A DNA stretch of 64,000 bases from CAZKNF01 sp964554105 (GCA_964554105.1 CAZKNF010000006.1:1-64000); one strand, 5' to 3'. Positions 8,990 through 18,771 are shown, counted from the stretch's first letter. The notes: a model not told the origin generated them from the letters alone. Program-made: numbers and translations.

Positions 8990-10366
8990 ATGCAAAATAC
9001 GGTTGTAATCAACGTCGTCGGCTTGACGCCGGGACTGCTTCAGCACGCCGAATTCCTATCGGGTTGGGCGGAAGACGGGCGTACGACAGCCGTCACGCCG
9101 ACGCTTCCCGCTGTCACGTGCTCGGTGCAGTCTACCTATCTCACTGGCGTGACGCCGTCTGTACATGGCATCGTCGGGAATGGATGGTACTTCCAGGAAG
9201 AGTGTGAGATCAAGTTCTGGCGTCAATCAAACCGGCTCGTGCAGGCACCAAAAATCTGGGAGACTGCGCGCGAAGAAGATCCAGAGTTCACGTGTGCCAA
9301 CATGTTCTGGTGGTACAACATGTACTCGTCGGCCGATATTGCGGTGACTCCGCGGCCCATGTATCCGGCCGACGGTCGCAAACTTCCGGACGTTTGGACG
9401 AATCCCACCGATCTCCGGCGTACGCTGCAGGATGAGCTCGGCCAGTTTCCGCTATTCAGTTTCTGGGGACCGAATGCCGCGCTGGTCGCGAGCGAATGGA
9501 TCGCCCGCGCATCGATGCGGGTCGTCGATCGATTTGATCCGACCCTCACGCTGATCTACCTGCCACACCTCGACTATGAGCTTCAGCGAGTCGGTCCTGA
9601 AGGTTCCTCCGTTCCGCAGCACGTGCGCGAGATCGACGGCGTCTGCGAGGAGCTCATCACGTTTTTCGAGCGGCGCGGAACGCAGGTCGTCGTCCTCTCG
9701 GAATACGGGATAACACCCGTATCACATGGCATTTCGCTGAATCGCACGCTTCGCAAAAACGGCTTCATCTCCGTACGGGAAGAGGTCGGTCATGAACTTC
9801 TTGACCCGGGTCTCAGCCGCGCCTTCGCCGTCGCCGACCATCAGATCGCCCACGTTTATGTAAAGGATAAGGCCGACATTCCCGCCGTTCGCGATTTGCT
9901 TGAAGACCACACCGGCGTCGATCTCGTTCTGGATGGACGTGGACGGTCAGCGGCGGGACTGGACCACGAGCGCGCCGGCGATCTCGTCGCCGTGGCGGAC
10001 GCGGATTCGTGGTTCACGTATTACTACTGGATGGAGGACGATCGCGCTCCTGACTTCGCGCGGACCGTAGACATCCATCGAAAACCTGGGTATGATCCCG
10101 TCGAGCTGTTTGTGGATCCCTCCATTAAAGCACCGATGGCAAAGATTGGCTTGCGCCTATTGCAGAAGAAGCTCGGCTTTCGATATCTCATGGATCTGAT
10201 TCCTCTCGATCCGTCGCTGGTCGGCGGCTCGCATGGCAGGCTGCCCGGCTTATCCGAGGAGGGTCCACTGCTCATCTCAAAACAGACCGATCTCGTGCGC
10301 AGCGAGGAGCTCCACGCATGCGCCGTCCACGACGTCATCTTATGTCATCTTCGTGCGCGCCGGTAG
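8990..10366 (+). CDS. eboF: EboF, type I phosphodiesterase/nucleotide pyrophosphatase-like protein
   Basis: A 458-residue alkaline-phosphatase-superfamily enzyme, last gene of the ebo cluster. The probable nucleophile is the Thr in TLPAVTCSVQSTYLTG (Thr43). Metal-site features follow in 'YLPHLDYELQRVGPEG', in 'VVVLSEYGITPVSHGI', and in 'GGSHGRLPG' near residue 412. No clear signal peptide is visible, so it appears cytoplasmic. Family members hydrolyse phosphodiester or phosphoanhydride bonds; the physiological substrate in ebo clusters is unknown. Its last 32 bases overlap the convergent glycosyltransferase gene, marking the 3' boundary of the operon. Confidence 0.86.
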   Translation: MQNTVVINVVGLTPGLLQHAEFLSGWAEDGRTTAVTPTLPAVTCSVQSTYLTGVTPSVHGIVGNGWYFQEECEIKFWRQSNRLVQAPKIWETAREEDPEFTCANMFWWYNMYSSADIAVTPRPMYPADGRKLPDVWTNPTDLRRTLQDELGQFPLFSFWGPNAALVASEWIARASMRVVDRFDPTLTLIYLPHLDYELQRVGPEGSSVPQHVREIDGVCEELITFFERRGTQVVVLSEYGITPVSHGISLNRTLRKNGFISVREEVGHELLDPGLSRAFAVADHQIAHVYVKDKADIPAVRDLLEDHTGVDLVLDGRGRSAAGLDHERAGDLVAVADADSWFTYYYWMEDDRAPDFARTVDIHRKPGYDPVELFVDPSIKAPMAKIGLRLLQKKLGFRYLMDLIPLDPSLVGGSHGRLPGLSEEGPLLISKQTDLVRSEELHACAVHDVILCHLRARR

Positions 10367-11327
10367 CGACGAGGCGTGTCTCAGCGCCTTCGGATACCCA
10401 TACGTCTTTCAGTACATACCGGGGCCGCTGCTTTACCTCTTCATATACGCGGGCCAGATAGGCACCGACGATGCCCAGGAAGAACAGCTGGACGCCGCCG
10501 AAGAAGAAGGCGGCGAAGATCAGTGAAGCCCAGCCCACCGGTACACCGAACACGAACTTATCGATTAGCACCCACACGAGCCCGACGCCGGAGAGAAGCG
10601 CGATCATCATTCCGATTGCAACCGCATATCTGAGGGGCTTGTCCGAAAACGAGGTAATACCGTCTGTGGCGAGCCGCCACAATTTCCTGAAGGGATATTT
10701 CGTTCTTCCGGCAGCGCGGGCAGGTCTCGAGTAGCGGATTCCGATTTGATTGTAGCCGAGCCACGCGATTAGACCTCGGACAAACGGCTGTCGTTCAGGA
10801 AGCGCGTTGAACGCGTCGAGCACTTCGCGGCTGATGAGTCGGAAATCGCCCGTATCGAGCGGCGCCTCAACTTCGCTCATCTGCTTGAAGAATCGGTAGA
10901 ACAGATAGGTCGCGGCCCGCTTGAAGAGCGTCTCCCCTTCCCGCTCCTCACGTATGCCGTACACGACGTCGTACCCACTGCGCCACCTCTCGATCATCTG
11001 CGAAATGACGGAGAATGGATCTTGCAGATCGGCATCCATGATGACAGCGGCGTCAGCCTCGACGAACTCAAGACCGGCCGTGATGGCGATCTGATGTCCG
11101 AAGTTTCTCGAAAAGCGAAGGAGTTTGTACCCGGTCGCATCTTCCGTAAGATCGCGGATGCGCGCGGCGGTGGCATCACGACTTCCGTCATCCACCAACA
11201 CGACCTCAACGACCTCAGGATGTGTTCGCCGATATAATTCGATCTCCTCAACGAGTAGCGGGACTACCGCCTCCTCATTATAGAGGGGTACGACGATCGC
11301 TACGGTTTTGCGAGATCGCTCGGTCAT
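10335..11327 (-). CDS. Family 2 glycosyltransferase, polyprenyl-phosphate sugar transferase (DPM/GtrB type)
   Basis: A 330-residue membrane glycosyltransferase. The start at 11327 (MTERSRKTVAIVVPLYNEE) is preceded by AGGA and removes an atypical N-terminus running toward the upstream gene. The GT2 domain shows 'VEVVLVDDGSRDATA' (nucleotide binding), MDADLQDP (DXD-like metal site) and 'DTGDFRLISREV'. Two C-terminal membrane helices (about residues 230-250 and 270-290) are followed by a short basic tail. This layout is that of GtrB/DPM1-like enzymes that load a sugar onto undecaprenyl or dolichyl phosphate. The sugar is unknown. It lies downstream of the pst group on the same strand. Confidence 0.9.
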   Translation of the reverse strand: MTERSRKTVAIVVPLYNEEAVVPLLVEEIELYRRTHPEVVEVVLVDDGSRDATAARIRDLTEDATGYKLLRFSRNFGHQIAITAGLEFVEADAAVIMDADLQDPFSVISQMIERWRSGYDVVYGIREEREGETLFKRAATYLFYRFFKQMSEVEAPLDTGDFRLISREVLDAFNALPERQPFVRGLIAWLGYNQIGIRYSRPARAAGRTKYPFRKLWRLATDGITSFSDKPLRYAVAIGMMIALLSGVGLVWVLIDKFVFGVPVGWASLIFAAFFFGGVQLFFLGIVGAYLARVYEEVKQRPRYVLKDVWVSEGAETRLVATGAHEDDIR

Positions 11328-11441
11328 TTCCTGGCGCCTGTCCAGCGAAGAGGGATGTCGTTTTCGGTTCTTCGAAACTCCTGATCCCCCAGTTCCAGTT
11401 CCGCCATGATATAAATGCGAGCACTGCAACGCAGCTCGCCC

Positions 11442-12551
11442 CTATTTCTCAGTCCGGCTCCATCCATCACGGGCGAACGTAAGACGGGCGGATATCCGAT
11501 GCGAATAGCCCAGGTCCGAGGCCAATCCTGCAAAATCGCCGAAGCCGTAATCGACCGAGAGTTGCTTTAGATGCAGCCCGGCGCCCACCGTCGGCGTCGC
11601 GTCCCATCCGTATCTATCCGAGACAATGACGTCGGAGAGACCTGCACGAAGCGCAATCACGCCCTTGTAGCTGTATTCGGTTCCCAGACGAGGATGAAAT
11701 GCGATATCCCCGGCATTCAGCGAATATGCTCGCTGCCCATCGAAGGCCAGATCGACATCCGCGCCGATTACGAGGGCATGATCTCCCGCTCCCAGAATAA
11801 GGCCCGATCCAAGTCGAGCCACGGGAAGGACAACCTCCACGCCGCCCTGCGGCAGCTCCTCGCCGAACACATCCTGAATATTCTGGAGCTCACCTTGATT
11901 TACACTCCACGACTGGCGCATCCCGGCCGCATCCTGAATATTCGCACCCAGCAAAAAGCGGCCGATACGATACTGCATGCCCACATCAAAGCTATATCCC
12001 CACGCGTCCGCGAAGTCACCGATATTACGTCGAATTATTTTCCCAGATACGCCCACCGCAAGGTTCTCACGCAGCGCCCGCGCGTAACTCAAGAAAAACG
12101 CCAGATCTGCAGCGGAGAAGCTCGTGATATGATCTTCCGGATTCGGCTGCGGCTGGTCACGCTCAGGATCCCAGGCATCGAGCGTGTTCTTAATGTCGTT
12201 TACACCGCTGCGGAAGAAGGACAATCCAAACGTCGACCGAGCGTTGATCGGCATCGCAATACTGCCGTAGTCGAACGATACGACGCCCGCAAATCGCTCA
12301 GCATGCATGTAGGAGGCCTCAGGATAATAGAGCCGGCTCAATCCCGCTGCATTCCAGTAGCCCGCGCTGACGTCCTGTGCAAGGGCGACATGCGTTCCTC
12401 CCATTCCGAGCGCTCGTCCCCCAACGCCGCCCGATAGAAAATCCGCGCCGTAGCTGACCACCTTCTGAGCAGACGCGGAAGGGACGATAAATAGGGACGC
12501 CACAAGACAGAGGACGATCCGAGCCTCGAATGGAAACGAGCGAAGCGACAT
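11442..12551 (-). CDS. PorV/PorQ-family outer membrane protein
   Basis: A 369-residue secreted protein with a classical signal peptide (residues ~1-28, ending PSASAQ) and a predicted 14-strand-like beta-barrel. The N-terminal mature region 'SGGVGGRALGMGGTHVALAQDVSAGYWNAAGL' is typical of the PorV/PorQ (UPF0164) family related to FadL barrels. Family members include the type IX secretion shuttle protein PorV, though many paralogues have unrelated roles. It lies between phoU and a glycosyltransferase gene on the minus strand. The 185 bases separating it from phoU hold no other feature I recognise. T9SS involvement is inference, supported only by the separate plug protein at 30.3-31.6 kb. Confidence 0.85.
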   Translation of the reverse strand: MSLRSFPFEARIVLCLVASLFIVPSASAQKVVSYGADFLSGGVGGRALGMGGTHVALAQDVSAGYWNAAGLSRLYYPEASYMHAERFAGVVSFDYGSIAMPINARSTFGLSFFRSGVNDIKNTLDAWDPERDQPQPNPEDHITSFSAADLAFFLSYARALRENLAVGVSGKIIRRNIGDFADAWGYSFDVGMQYRIGRFLLGANIQDAAGMRQSWSVNQGELQNIQDVFGEELPQGGVEVVLPVARLGSGLILGAGDHALVIGADVDLAFDGQRAYSLNAGDIAFHPRLGTEYSYKGVIALRAGLSDVIVSDRYGWDATPTVGAGLHLKQLSVDYGFGDFAGLASDLGYSHRISARLTFARDGWSRTEK

Positions 12552-12736
12552 GTTCTACGCCGGCCTATTTGATGTCGATACGATAACGATGTGGGCGAAT
12601 ATCTAGCGGAGTCCTCGCGAAATCCGGATAATTCGTTGTACCGACCGTTCGATAGGCTCAGGATGTGATGATTCGGCACTGCGGAAAAGCATGTCTCAGA
12701 TGACCGTACTCAATACCCCGCTGCGCGTTCCGACAC

Positions 12737-13462
12737 CTAAGCGATCGGGCCGACTTCCCCCTCATCCACATCCTTCCCAGCCATTGCCTCCTGGAGGTCT
12801 CGGTGCCGGATATCAATTCCTTCGACGAGAAAGACGACGATTTCCGCGATGTTCTTTGCGTGGTCGGCGATTCGCTCGACGGATTTACTCATGTTGACGA
12901 GGTGAACGATCTCCGTGGCGCTCTCCGGCTGCTCGGTGATCAGGCGGGCCAGAATTTCAGAGGTCTCATTGTGCATCCGATCGATCCGCCGATCGTGAGC
13001 GAGTACTTGGCGAGCCAAAACGCGGTCTCGCTTGATAAAAGAATCCTGCGCCTCGTGCAGAACCTTTCGCGCCTCATCGGCCATCTCTCGGATCTGCGTC
13101 CTTTCGATGAGATGCGATGCGCCCCTGAGATGCTGCGTGTTCTTCGCCAGATTCTTGGCGTGATCTCCAATACGTTCAAGGTCCGTGTTGACCTTTACGG
13201 CCGAGATGATGAGGCGGAGGTCGACGGCAACCGGTGTGTGGAGGGCTAGAATGCGCTCGCACTGACGGTCGACCTCCAGTTCGAAGGCATCCACCTCGTC
13301 ATCGCGCATCCTTACCTTCAGCGCGAGATCGACGTCGCATCTCGCAACGGCGTCGATCGCGCCTGCGACCTGCTCGTCGACCACTTCCGACATTTCGATC
13401 AGCAGGGATCGGAGGCGCGCCAGCTCATCGTCGAGATATCTATGCGTCTTCGTATCTGTCAT
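12737..13462 (-). CDS. phoU: Phosphate-specific transport regulator PhoU
   Basis: A 241-residue all-helical protein with two PhoU repeats. The start at 13462 (MTDTKTHRYLDDELARLRS) matches the family; the longer open frame adds 32 atypical residues. Each three-helix repeat has the metal-binding pattern seen as 'DLERIGDHAKNLAKNTQ' (about residue 100) and 'SVERIADHAKNIAEIV' (about residue 200). PhoU links Pst transporter status to the PhoR sensor and limits uptake when phosphate is plentiful. It closes the pstS-pstC-pstA-pstB-phoU series. A PhoR/PhoB pair is not in the window. Confidence 0.95.
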   Translation of the reverse strand: MTDTKTHRYLDDELARLRSLLIEMSEVVDEQVAGAIDAVARCDVDLALKVRMRDDEVDAFELEVDRQCERILALHTPVAVDLRLIISAVKVNTDLERIGDHAKNLAKNTQHLRGASHLIERTQIREMADEARKVLHEAQDSFIKRDRVLARQVLAHDRRIDRMHNETSEILARLITEQPESATEIVHLVNMSKSVERIADHAKNIAEIVVFLVEGIDIRHRDLQEAMAGKDVDEGEVGPIA

Positions 13463-13554
13463 GACTAAATGACCATCGGTTCGTTCCTGCCGGGAACCCA
13501 CAGACTGGGGGAACGGATCGCGGGGCGGACTACCCGACTCTTCGCCGAAACCCC

Positions 13555-14433
13555 TCACCCGAATCTGCCCGTAATATAGTCCTCCGTCCGTGATTCCTTC
13601 GGACGCGTGAAAAGTTGATCCGTCTCGTCGATCTCAACAAGCTCGCCGACGTAAAAGAACGCAGTGCGATCGCTGATTCGTCCTGCCTGTTGCATGTTGT
13701 GTGTGACGACCACGATCGTGTAGCGATCCTTAAGTTTTAGAATCGTTTCCTCAAGCCGAGCCGTCGCGATCGGATCAAGCGCACTCGCCGGCTCGTCCAT
13801 CAACACGACGTCCGGCTCCACTGCCAGCGTACGCGCGATGCAGAGGCGCTGCTGCTGTCCTCCGCTGAGCGAATACGCCTGCGAATCGAGCCGGTCCTTC
13901 ACTTCATCCCAAAGTGCCGCCTGACGCAGGCAGCGTTCCACCAGCTCGTCCCTGTCGCCTTTGAAGCCGTTCACGACCGCGCCCCAGATTACATTCTGGT
14001 AGATGGTCTTAGGAAAAGGATTGGGCTTCTGAAAGACCATCCCGATGCGGCGGCGCACCATCACAGGGTCTGCATTCGTATAGATGTCGCGACCGTCGAT
14101 CTTTACTTGCCCTTCGAGACGCGTCCCCGGGATGAGTTCATTCATTCGATTCAAGCAGCGGATGAGCGTGCTTTTTCCGCAGCCCGACGGCCCAATAAAC
14201 GCGGTGACCTCACGTGCGCGGATATCCAGGGATATATCCTTGAGAACGTGGTTCAATCCATACCAGAAGTCAAGATTCCGGATCTCGATCTTGTTCTCGC
14301 GCTTGCGTCTCGGCTGAGGCGAAGGCTCCGAAACGGCGGAATCCCTGTCCGTACGGCCATCCATGTCGGCATCTTCTTCTATGATTTCAGAACTCGACGT
14401 TCGGTCCTTCGGCGCTATCTCATCCATAGTCAT
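13555..14433 (-). CDS. pstB: Phosphate ABC transporter ATP-binding protein
   Basis: The ATPase of the high-affinity phosphate importer. Walker A is GPSGCGKST, the ABC signature is LSGGQQQR, Walker B is VVLMDEPASALDP, and the switch histidine follows in VVVTHNMQQA. PstB-specific stretches include 'LIRCLNRMNELIPGTRLEG'. The start at 14433 (MTMDEIAPKDRT) is a choice; the N-terminal ~55 residues form a charged extension not needed for the fold, and a later start is possible. Gene order and strand place it between pstA and phoU. Confidence 0.95.
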   Translation of the reverse strand: MTMDEIAPKDRTSSSEIIEEDADMDGRTDRDSAVSEPSPQPRRKRENKIEIRNLDFWYGLNHVLKDISLDIRAREVTAFIGPSGCGKSTLIRCLNRMNELIPGTRLEGQVKIDGRDIYTNADPVMVRRRIGMVFQKPNPFPKTIYQNVIWGAVVNGFKGDRDELVERCLRQAALWDEVKDRLDSQAYSLSGGQQQRLCIARTLAVEPDVVLMDEPASALDPIATARLEETILKLKDRYTIVVVTHNMQQAGRISDRTAFFYVGELVEIDETDQLFTRPKESRTEDYITGRFG

Positions 14434-14512
14434 TTTACCGTGTAATCTGCGCCTGACTGCGTCACGCACGCCCGTACCTGAGTGTGTCGCTCACACGTAC
14501 CGCGCTTCCATC

Positions 14513-15391
14513 TCACTGCGCACGGTACCTCTCGAAGTAGTTACGAAGGAGTATTGCACTCAGATTCATGGCAAAGAGGACGACCAGCAGCACGATGATC
14601 CCAGCCGCTGCCAATCCCTGAAATTCGACTTGCGGGCGGGATGTCCAGTTGAAGATCTGAATCGGCAGGACGGTGAACGGATCCATTACTCCGCTCGGTA
14701 GAAATGCGATGAATGTGAGCGCACCGATCATAATCAAAGGAGCGGTCTCACCAATCGCACGGCTCAGCGCGAGAATGACGCCCGTCATGATTCCCGGCGC
14801 GGCAATCGGCAGCAGATGGCTCCAGATGACCTGCCAACGCGTGGCACCGAGCGCGTAGGCGCTCTCCCGGATCCCCTGCGGCACGGCGCGGAGTGCCTCC
14901 TGCGCGGCGATGATGATGATCGGCAGTATCAGCAGGGCCATCGTCAGCGCTCCCGCCATCAGGCTCCGATCCAGCGCAAATAAACGTACGAATAAAGCCA
15001 ATCCGAGAATACCGTAGAGGACCGACGGGACGCCTGCCAGATTCGCGATATTGATCTGAATCAAGCGGAAAAACCACCCTTTCTTGGCGTACTCCTCGAG
15101 GTACACCGCAGAAGCAATCCCTACGGGGACTGAGATGACTGCCGTCAGGGCGATCATCCAGAGCGATCCGAAGATCGCCGATTTGATGCCGGCACGCGCA
15201 GGAAAACGCGACGGATAGTTCGTGAGGAAGTCTAGATCCAGCCAGGCGTGGCCCTTCACGATAACATCGACGAGCAGAGTCACCAGCACGACGAGTCCAA
15301 ACATCGTCGCCACAAAGAAAACCGCCCCCAGAACCAGGCCTTTCCTGCGCCGGTGATCTACGCGTTCGTCGTACGTGCTCTGTGGTGCCAT
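14513..15391 (-). CDS. pstA: Phosphate ABC transporter permease PstA
   Basis: A 292-residue inner-membrane permease with about six helices. The EAA loop contacting PstB is visible as 'EALRAVPQGIRESAYALGATRWQVIW' (split here by eye around residue 160-185), followed by 'LPIAAPGIMTGVILALSRAIGETAPL'. The last of these is a strong PstA/PstC signature. It forms a heterodimer with PstC. The stop of pstC lies 8 bases upstream of the pstA start, showing tight operon packing. Confidence 0.94.
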   Translation of the reverse strand: MAPQSTYDERVDHRRRKGLVLGAVFFVATMFGLVVLVTLLVDVIVKGHAWLDLDFLTNYPSRFPARAGIKSAIFGSLWMIALTAVISVPVGIASAVYLEEYAKKGWFFRLIQINIANLAGVPSVLYGILGLALFVRLFALDRSLMAGALTMALLILPIIIIAAQEALRAVPQGIRESAYALGATRWQVIWSHLLPIAAPGIMTGVILALSRAIGETAPLIMIGALTFIAFLPSGVMDPFTVLPIQIFNWTSRPQVEFQGLAAAGIIVLLVVLFAMNLSAILLRNYFERYRAQ

Positions 15392-15399
15392 CGAAGGGC

Positions 15400-16368
15400 C
15401 TAGTATCGCTCGCGGAATCTCTGAATGACCATATTCGCGACGAAGTTCATCGCCAGGGTTATCAGGAATAGGACGAGCCCGACGGCAAAGATACTGTAGT
15501 AGACCAGCGTACCTTGCGGTGTATCACCGAGACTGACATTCACGATGTATGCAGTCATAGTCATGACCGATTCGGTGGGATTCGCCGTAAGCTTAGCCGT
15601 CGCGCCGGCCGCCAGGGTTACGATCATCGTCTCGCCAATGGCACGGCTGAGACCGAGGATAAAACTCGCGATGATGCCGCTGACGGCGCCAGGCACCATC
15701 ACGCGCACGACGACCTCTATTTTCGTAGCACCCAGAGCATAGGCGCCCTCTGCAAGGGATCGCGGTACTGCGCGGATGGCGTCCTCGCTGAGCGAGGCGA
15801 TCACCGGAATGATCATTATCCCTACTACGATTCCTGCGCTCAGCGCATTGTAGACGTTGAGTCCGGGTATGATTGGCTGCAACAGCGGTGTCACGAATGT
15901 AAGCGCAAAGTATCCGTAGACGACGGTCGGAATGCCGGCCAGCAGCTCGAGGCCGGGTTTCAGCACACGCCGCACGTCCACGGGAGCGTACTCTGCGATG
16001 AAAATCGCGCTGGCAAGACCAATCGGCAGCGCTACGAGTGCTGCAATGAACGTGACGAGCAGCGTTCCCGACAGGAGCGGCCAGATACCGAAATTTTTTA
16101 CGCTGAATTGGGGCGTCCATTCAGTGTCGGTCAAAAAGTCGACGATCGAGACGGCCGCGAAAAAGTTCGCCGATTCAAAGATCAGCACCGCCGCAATACC
16201 GATGGTCGTCACGATGCTGATGATCGCGCAAAGAGCCAGCGCGTATTCGATGGCCCGCTCGCTCGGACTGCGGAAAACATTCTTCGACAGATCGGTCTCA
16301 GGGATCCTCCGTCCGGGCACCCCGGCCGCAGCACCGCCCTCCCCTTGTTGTCGTTCGACTTCGTCCAT
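15400..16368 (-). CDS. pstC: Phosphate ABC transporter permease PstC
   Basis: A 322-residue inner-membrane permease with six to seven helices and a cytoplasmic N-terminal tail of about 35 residues. The coupling loop 'DAIRAVPRSLAEGAYALGAT' and the following 'FILGLSRAIGETMIVTLAAG' are diagnostic. Its start overlaps the pstS stop by one base (TAATG), so translation of the two is likely coupled. Partner of PstA in the transporter. Confidence 0.94.
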   Translation of the reverse strand: MDEVERQQGEGGAAAGVPGRRIPETDLSKNVFRSPSERAIEYALALCAIISIVTTIGIAAVLIFESANFFAAVSIVDFLTDTEWTPQFSVKNFGIWPLLSGTLLVTFIAALVALPIGLASAIFIAEYAPVDVRRVLKPGLELLAGIPTVVYGYFALTFVTPLLQPIIPGLNVYNALSAGIVVGIMIIPVIASLSEDAIRAVPRSLAEGAYALGATKIEVVVRVMVPGAVSGIIASFILGLSRAIGETMIVTLAAGATAKLTANPTESVMTMTAYIVNVSLGDTPQGTLVYYSIFAVGLVLFLITLAMNFVANMVIQRFRERY

Positions 16369-17525
16369 TATTCCGCCGAAATCCCGGACGTGTCATTTCC
16401 GGCGGCATCCGGTGCAGAAGGCAACCCGTTGGATTCTGTTGCGCCCGTCGCATTCGTATCCGGCAGAACCTGGCCGCCGGTGGTCGTGTCGGCTTCCGGT
16501 CCCATTTCACGCTGCAACAGTTCACTCATCGACATGCCTATCCGCGACTCATCGGTAAACATCGATCCGGTTAGGCCCCGATCGTAGCGCTCCATCGCCA
16601 GCTCATACGCCTCATCGGACAGGCGTACGTAGCCGACCTCAGGCGCGAGCAACGCCGCATTCTCGAGATAGAATTGAATGAACTCGTGAACGGCCGGATT
16701 GTCGGACATCGATTCCTTGGCGTAGATGAACAGCGGCCGTGAGAGCGGCGAATACGTCCCGTTTTCCACCGTTTCGGCGGTTGGTATGATGCAGCCGTCG
16801 CCGTTGGATGCATCCTCATCGTCGATCCCAATCAGCTTAAGCCGATCCGCGTTGTTTTCGTAATACGCCAGTCCGAAAAACCCAAGAGCATTAGGGTCAC
16901 CGGCAATGCCCTGCACCAGCACGTTGTCGTCTTCGCTCGCCGTAAAATCGGATCGGCTCGCGCCCGATTCGCCGACGACCGCCTCGGTAAAGTAATCGTA
17001 CGTGCCGCTGTCCGTACCTGGACCGTAGAGCACCAGCTCTTCATCGGGAAAGTCTGGCCGCACCTGGTTCCAGCGATCGATGGAGCTCCCCGGCTCCCAG
17101 ATGCTTTCGAGCTCGCCCGCGGTCAGGCAATCGAGCCAGTCGTTGGATGGATGAACCATCACCGCGAGCCCGTCATACGCGATCGGCAGCTCGATGAAAC
17201 CGACGCCATTCTGTTCGGCAAGCTCGATTTCGGTGCGGTCGATCGTCCGTGAGGCATTGTTGACGTCCGTTTCTCCACGGAGGAATTTCGAAAAGCCTCC
17301 ACCGGTGCCGCTCACGCCAACCGTCACGCGTACTCCAGCATTTGAAATCATGAATTCTTCAGCTACCGCCTCAGTAATGGGGAATACAGTGCTCGATCCA
17401 TCAACCTGAACGGTGCCGCTCAGACCTCCATCGGCAGAGTCGCCGCCACCACAAGCGGAGAAAACCGCCAGCGCTGTGATCGCACAAGAAACGGAGATAC
17501 CTCTTCCGGTGAATTTCTGCTTCAT
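16368..17525 (-). CDS. pstS: Phosphate-binding lipoprotein PstS
   Basis: A 385-residue periplasmic phosphate receptor. The N-terminus is a lipoprotein signal with the modified cysteine at position 25 (VFSAC followed by GGG). Phosphate-ligand regions are seen in 'VDGSSTVFPITEAVAEEF' (residues ~42-59), 'SGTGGGFSKFLRGETDVNNA' and 'YGPGTDSGTYDYF'. The C-terminal ~60 residues after the binding fold are low-complexity and acidic. First of the five Pst genes; the 119 bases upstream, toward the porin gene, are the likely promoter region, but I see no clean Pho box. Confidence 0.94.
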   Translation of the reverse strand: MKQKFTGRGISVSCAITALAVFSACGGGDSADGGLSGTVQVDGSSTVFPITEAVAEEFMISNAGVRVTVGVSGTGGGFSKFLRGETDVNNASRTIDRTEIELAEQNGVGFIELPIAYDGLAVMVHPSNDWLDCLTAGELESIWEPGSSIDRWNQVRPDFPDEELVLYGPGTDSGTYDYFTEAVVGESGASRSDFTASEDDNVLVQGIAGDPNALGFFGLAYYENNADRLKLIGIDDEDASNGDGCIIPTAETVENGTYSPLSRPLFIYAKESMSDNPAVHEFIQFYLENAALLAPEVGYVRLSDEAYELAMERYDRGLTGSMFTDESRIGMSMSELLQREMGPEADTTTGGQVLPDTNATGATESNGLPSAPDAAGNDTSGISAE

Positions 17526-17644
17526 GGGATTCGGTTTTCAGATGATTGTGACTATGCTGACAGTGAGACGGTGAATAGGGGAGTGCCGTAGCGACGGGCA
17601 GGCCTCCGGGCGTCTGAGCGTCCGGTACAGAATGATGTTGATCA

Positions 17645-18637
17645 TTAAAAAGAAATCGAAACCGTAAAGCGTCCGAGCACTTCCGGTTCGTGCGCGTCGT
17701 CGGATGAAAGGACCCAGACGTTGGGTGTCAATTCGATAAACTCGTTTGGCTGAAACGACACGCCACCGATGACGAACGTCTCGAACATATCTGCTCCCGG
17801 CAGTCCCTGTTTTGCTCGATCGACTCTGCCCACGGCCTCAAACCGCGGTGATAATTGCACTGCTCCGAATAGACTTAATCCAGTGTGGTCGAAACGATCA
17901 TCGCTGCGCATAGTGGTCGACGAATAAAAGATCTCCACGCCGAGGCGAAAAGCATCGCTCGAGTATCCTCCAAACCCTGACAAGCGGGTGCTGCTCTCTC
18001 TCGAGTCTCCATATCCCGCATGATCTGCGCCCACCGAGAACTGCATCGCCTCCGTGGCCTGCGCGTCGATCTGCACGTACGCACGTTTATACACGTCCGA
18101 CTCCGGCCTCGCCCCGCTGTTGTTCGCATACATGGCCGCATAGTGGAACAGATCGCCGGATGCGATCGGCCCGTCAAGCCGGATGCCGAAATCCCTCGAG
18201 CTGACGATGCCCTGAAAATCGAGAATGGTTTTCTCCAGGCTTCGATATCCCCATACGCGCTCCGCGATCTGGAAAGCAGGAGGAGGTGCCACTCCGAGCG
18301 TCGCGCTATGATCACCCGAGTACGTCCAGGTCAGGTAGAGATCCTTGACGAACGGCGCGGGGCCCCGGGGCCCTGACGTTTCGTCGTTCGCCTCCAGCCG
18401 CGCACGGCCATTCCAGTCATCTGCAAGCTGGAAATCCGTCGTCAGATACAACCTCCTGTACGTGAAGCCATGAATCCCTTCTTCAGCATCGACCGGCGAA
18501 GAACCCACGTAGAAATAATCCACGAACGCTAGCCCGCCGACGTCGATCGACTGCCCGATCAACAACCCCGGCGTTGCAACACTCAGAAGCAGCCCTAGTA
18601 CGATGCTCCGGCGCGTGCGAACAGGCGCATCGGTCAT
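17645..18637 (-). CDS. Outer membrane beta-barrel porin, upstream of pst
   Basis: A 330-residue secreted barrel. The start at 18637 (MTDAPVRTRRSIVLGLLLS) gives a normal signal peptide ending near GLLIGQ; the longer frame adds 67 residues without sense. The mature part has alternating aromatic strands, for example 'GFTYRRLYLTTDFQLADDW', and ends in a C-terminal aromatic (RFTVSISF), as outer-membrane barrels do. It lies on the same strand as, and directly upstream of, pstSCAB-phoU, so a phosphate-selective porin role is a reasonable inference. The sequence alone does not prove phosphate specificity. Confidence 0.75.
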   Translation of the reverse strand: MTDAPVRTRRSIVLGLLLSVATPGLLIGQSIDVGGLAFVDYFYVGSSPVDAEEGIHGFTYRRLYLTTDFQLADDWNGRARLEANDETSGPRGPAPFVKDLYLTWTYSGDHSATLGVAPPPAFQIAERVWGYRSLEKTILDFQGIVSSRDFGIRLDGPIASGDLFHYAAMYANNSGARPESDVYKRAYVQIDAQATEAMQFSVGADHAGYGDSRESSTRLSGFGGYSSDAFRLGVEIFYSSTTMRSDDRFDHTGLSLFGAVQLSPRFEAVGRVDRAKQGLPGADMFETFVIGGVSFQPNEFIELTPNVWVLSSDDAHEPEVLGRFTVSISF

Positions 18638-18771
18638 AAATCCGTTTCGTAGGTGGCTCTTGCAACGCGAGATACTCGGCCTGAGTCTACCCAACGGCAA
18701 CGAGCAGTGTGTTATCGGGATGTTAATTTTACTCATTTGCAACATATCTAGCACTTTTCCTTGTGGTTCAC

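Noticed and set aside
17526..17644. Possible Pho box upstream of pstS (minus strand CTGTCAGCATAGTCACAATC)
   Set aside because: The second half-site is not in the 11-base phase of the known repeat and matches poorly.
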